Source of the DNA: UTCHB3 sp964431385
Lineage (GTDB): Bacteria; Bacteroidota; Ignavibacteria; Ignavibacteriales; Ignavibacteriaceae
Assembly: GCA_964431385.1 (NCBI GenBank)
Contig: CAYSJM010000095.1
Coordinates: 1-10,291, forward strand
Reading direction: 5' to 3'
Length of the DNA stretch: 10,291 nucleotides
Part shown: positions 7,800-10,291 of the stretch, in pieces
Layout of the letters: every line of letters starts with the position of its first letter
How positions within the stretch are numbered: the stretch's first letter is position 1
Translations under genes and position numbers: made by a program
Notes under the pieces: generated by a model
What the model saw: the letters and a program-made list of their open reading frames with translations, nothing else
Told to the model about the DNA's origin: nothing
The model's database searches: none

Positions 7800-9359
7800 A
7801 TGATTAAAGAATTTGAAATAGTCGTGAAACCGGCTGACGCCGGTGATAACGAAAAAATCCGCTCGCTTATACTAAAATCCGCAAAAGATTTTTCTTCTCG
7901 CATGACCGGCTATTACATTTCCAAAAGGTCTATCGATGCAAGAAGCAAAAACCCCGTTTACCGATTCAAGGTTATGGTATTTGTCGATGAACCGGTGACC
8001 ACCCCTGTCAGTTCCCCTCGTTATAAAGATGCTAACAGCAACACAAAGGTCATAATCGTTGGTGCAGGTCCAGCCGGACTATTCGCAGCACTTCGCCTGC
8101 TCGAAAATGGTGTAAAACCGGTTATCCTTGAAAGAGGAAAGGATGTGCAGGCGAGAAGAAGAGACCTCCGTGCCATAATGCAATTTCATGAGGTAAATCC
8201 CGATTCCAACTATTGTTTTGGTGAAGGAGGTGCCGGCACATACAGTGATGGGAAACTTTATACCCGTTCCGATAAAAGAGGAAATGTGCTAAAGATCTTA
8301 AATATTTTGGTGATGCACGGGGCAGATCCCGACATTCTTGTTGACGCTCACCCTCACATTGGTTCTAATAAATTACCAAAAATAATCGCTTCCATGCGAC
8401 AAACTATTCTCGATAACGGTGGTGAAATACATTTTGCATCAAGAGTAACCGGGATTTTGAGAAATAATGACAAAATAACAGGGGTAATTGTAAATGAGTC
8501 TGAAGAATTCCTCGGAGATGCTGTTATTCTGGCTACAGGTCACTCTGCGAGAGATGTATTCTATCTTCTCGACAGGGAAAAAATTTTGATGGAGGCGAAG
8601 CCATTTGCTCTTGGGGTGAGAATTGAGCATCCTCAGGCTCTTATAGATGAGGCAAGATACCACTCCAAGGTTCGTGATCCCAATCTGCCTGCCGCAAGTT
8701 ACACACTTACTTGCCAGGCATCGGGGAGAGGCGTTTATTCTTTTTGTATGTGCCCGGGGGGAATTATAGTGCCTGCATCCAGCTCCCCCGGCGAACTCGT
8801 GTTGAATGGGATGTCTGTTTCCCGTCGTGATTCCCCTTTCGCGAATTCGGGTTTTGTTGTTGAGATCACCCCGAAGGACTGGAGCCAATTTGATTCAAAG
8901 GGTGCCCTCGCAGCACTTGAGTATCAAAAAATGGTTGAAATTGATGTATGGAAAGCCGGTGGAAGCACTCAAACTGCACCGGCACAAAAAGTCACCGATT
9001 TTATAAAAGGAAAAGTATCAACAGCGATTTCAAAAACGAGCTATGTACCGGGGACAATCTCTTTAGATCTGAATGGAATTTTACCAAAAGAAGTGTCGTT
9101 TAGACTAAAAGAAGCTCTTAAAGTGTTTGATAAAAAGTTGAAGGGCTACATTTCCGAAGAAGCTCAAATGTTGGCTGTCGAGTCGAGGACTTCCTCACCT
9201 GTTAGAATCCCACGGGATCGTACCACTCTGATGCACCCACAAATTGAAGGACTCTATCCTTGTGGTGAAGGAGCGGGGTATGCAGGTGGCATAGTTTCCG
9301 CCGCTATTGACGGGGAAAATGTGGCAACTGCTATTTTAAATACTTCTGCCAATAGCTGA
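7800..9359 (+). CDS. FAD-dependent dehydrogenase of the uncharacterised COG2509 family
   Basis: This predicted cytoplasmic flavoprotein has 519 residues. An N-terminal domain of about 75 residues (KPADAGDNEKI, SKRSIDARSK, then YRFKVMVFVDEP) precedes a Rossmann FAD-binding fold with VIIVGAGPAGLFAALRL (GAGPAG at 88-93) and the adenosine-ribose-binding acidic residue Glu111 in VILERG. The family-typical stretch CFGEGGAGTYSDGKL (139-153) follows, then the second nucleotide contact AVILATGHSA and the motif YSFCMCPGG. A closing FAD motif, GLYPCGEGAGYAGGI (484-498), ends the protein. These features place it with the conserved FAD dehydrogenases of COG2509, whose substrate is not established as far as I know. 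I do not assign a reaction. The start ATG has no obvious Shine-Dalgarno site; the 37-base gap after the kinase suggests cotranscription. The last 24 bases overlap the convergent DAHP synthase gene. Confidence 0.9.
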   Translation: MIKEFEIVVKPADAGDNEKIRSLILKSAKDFSSRMTGYYISKRSIDARSKNPVYRFKVMVFVDEPVTTPVSSPRYKDANSNTKVIIVGAGPAGLFAALRLLENGVKPVILERGKDVQARRRDLRAIMQFHEVNPDSNYCFGEGGAGTYSDGKLYTRSDKRGNVLKILNILVMHGADPDILVDAHPHIGSNKLPKIIASMRQTILDNGGEIHFASRVTGILRNNDKITGVIVNESEEFLGDAVILATGHSARDVFYLLDREKILMEAKPFALGVRIEHPQALIDEARYHSKVRDPNLPAASYTLTCQASGRGVYSFCMCPGGIIVPASSSPGELVLNGMSVSRRDSPFANSGFVVEITPKDWSQFDSKGALAALEYQKMVEIDVWKAGGSTQTAPAQKVTDFIKGKVSTAISKTSYVPGTISLDLNGILPKEVSFRLKEALKVFDKKLKGYISEEAQMLAVESRTSSPVRIPRDRTTLMHPQIEGLYPCGEGAGYAGGIVSAAIDGENVATAILNTSANS

Positions 9360-10291
9360 AGCTATCAATCTTACTTCAGAGATCAGTTTTTCGAATTGAT
9401 CGGGCAAAAGTGCCTGCGGACCATCAGATAAAGCCTTTTTAGGATCGTTGTGAACTTCGATTATCAATCCATCAGCTCCTGCAGCCACAGCAGCTCTAGC
9501 AACAGGCGTTACCATATCTCTGAATCCTGTGGCGTGTGAAGGATCAGCGATTACCGGAAGATGACTTTTCTGCTGTATAACAGGGATGGCTGAGATATCA
9601 AAGGTGTTTCGGGTGGAAGGTTCAAATGTCCGGATACCTCTTTCGCATAAGATCACTTTGTTGTTGCCACCTGCCAGAATGTACTCGGATGACATCAAAA
9701 GTTCGTCGATTGTTGCAGAGAGACCTCTTTTTAGAAGTACAGGGATGTTAAGTTTTCCAAGCTCTTTTAACAACGGATAGTTGTACATGTTACGGGCACC
9801 CACCTGGAAAATATCGGTGTATTTCCCTACCATATCGATGAGCGTGAGATCGATTATTTCTGTAACCACTTTTAATCCATTGGAATCGGCAGCGTCTCTT
9901 ATGAATTTGAGACCGTCTTCGCCGAGACCCTGGAAAGAGTAGGGGGATGTTCTCGGTTTGTAAGCACCACCTCTTAAAATCTTTGCGCCTGCTTTTGCAA
10001 CATATTGTGCTACCGTGTGGATCTGTAATTCATTCTCCACCGCACATGGACCCGCGATAATCGTAACTTCATCACTTCCAACAGCCGCATTTCCAACATT
10101 GATGATGGTGTTATCAGGTTTAAAATCTCTTCCTGCAAAAACATAAGGTTCGGAGATACTTAAAACCCTTGCAACCCCTTCAATCATACTGATTTCTTTT
10201 ATGTCACTTTCCGGTTTCACCCCACCAATTCCAATGATCCTCTGCCCCTCACCCTCAGATTTTAAAACTGAATAACCCATATTTTTGATCT
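9336..10291 (-). CDS. aroF: 3-deoxy-7-phosphoheptulonate (DAHP) synthase, type I-beta, 5' end beyond the window
   Basis: This enzyme condenses phosphoenolpyruvate and erythrose 4-phosphate, the first step of aromatic amino acid (shikimate) biosynthesis. Motifs, counted from the first Met visible (ATG 10280), are IIAGPCAVE (75-83), LRGGAYKPRTSPYSFQGLG (102-120), GARN, LLKRG, ILCERGIRTFE and IADPSHATG. The metal ligands are Cys79, His249, Glu275 and Asp286. These sit exactly 23 residues below the T. maritima ligands as I recall them (Cys102, His272, Glu298, Asp309). The N-terminal part resembles the ferredoxin-like/ACT-like regulatory domain of that enzyme (QRIIGIGG against RTVIGIIG). The frame stays open through IKN to the right edge, and no ribosome site precedes ATG 10280, so that Met is almost certainly internal and about 20-25 residues are missing. 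The domain suggests feedback by aromatic amino acids, an inference from the family. The symbol is generic for DAHP synthase; the paralogue cannot be told apart here. Confidence 0.95.
   Translation of the reverse strand, partial: IKNMGYSVLKSEGEGQRIIGIGGVKPESDIKEISMIEGVARVLSISEPYVFAGRDFKPDNTIINVGNAAVGSDEVTIIAGPCAVENELQIHTVAQYVAKAGAKILRGGAYKPRTSPYSFQGLGEDGLKFIRDAADSNGLKVVTEIIDLTLIDMVGKYTDIFQVGARNMYNYPLLKELGKLNIPVLLKRGLSATIDELLMSSEYILAGGNNKVILCERGIRTFEPSTRNTFDISAIPVIQQKSHLPVIADPSHATGFRDMVTPVARAAVAAGADGLIIEVHNDPKKALSDGPQALLPDQFEKLISEVRLIASAIGRSI

Noticed and set aside
8439..8888. 149-codon open frame on the minus strand within the FAD dehydrogenase gene
   Set aside because: It is antisense to a gene with clear family motifs throughout, its translation has no recognisable domain, and it has no operon context. 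It is a shadow frame.
10238..10263. Purine-rich stretch (minus strand) encoding SEGEGQ in DAHP synthase, resembling one arm of the aceF palindrome
   Set aside because: It has no matching opposite arm, and the region aligns without an insertion to the N-terminal domain of type I-beta DAHP synthase, so it is not a second copy of the repeat.

Overview
The window holds six protein genes, all of recognisable families, and no RNA genes, CRISPR arrays, insertion sequences or prophage genes that I can see. Moderate-to-low GC, weak Shine-Dalgarno sites and TAnnTTTG promoter-like words upstream of aceE suggest a Bacteroidota/Ignavibacteriota-type (FCB group) bacterium. The SPPTPLL-type coding repeat inside aceF fits that, but this is inference and the phylum is not proven by the window.

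Positions 1-5707 (minus strand) carry a pyruvate dehydrogenase operon in the order aceE (E1, homodimeric type), aceF (E2, two lipoyl domains) and lpd (E3, cut off by the left edge). The spacers are only 20 and 10 bases, so the three genes are almost certainly cotranscribed and make one complex: E1 decarboxylates pyruvate and acetylates the E2 lipoyl arm, E2 makes acetyl-CoA, and E3 reoxidises dihydrolipoyl with NAD+. Most proteins here look ordinary and intact. The one striking structural oddity is in aceF: a GC-rich segment built around a perfect 10-bp palindrome is read in frame in the linker between the E3/E1-binding domain and the catalytic domain.

Positions 5708-5923 form a 216-bp AT-rich divergent intergenic region that must hold the promoters for both directions. 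On its right, on the plus strand, lie a soluble sensor histidine kinase with three PAS-like domains (5924-7762) and, after 37 bases, a COG2509-type FAD-dependent dehydrogenase (7800-9359). No response regulator is visible beside the kinase.

Positions 9336-10291 (minus strand) carry a type I-beta DAHP synthase, the first step of the shikimate pathway. Its 3' end overlaps the 3' end of the FAD dehydrogenase by 24 bases. Its 5' end lies outside the window: the first methionine seen inside is internal, as shown by alignment to the Thermotoga maritima enzyme.

I looked for an undescribed system and did not find one. The points worth following up are the in-frame palindromic insertion in aceF, the kinase divergent from the PDH operon, and the uncharacterised FAD dehydrogenase.
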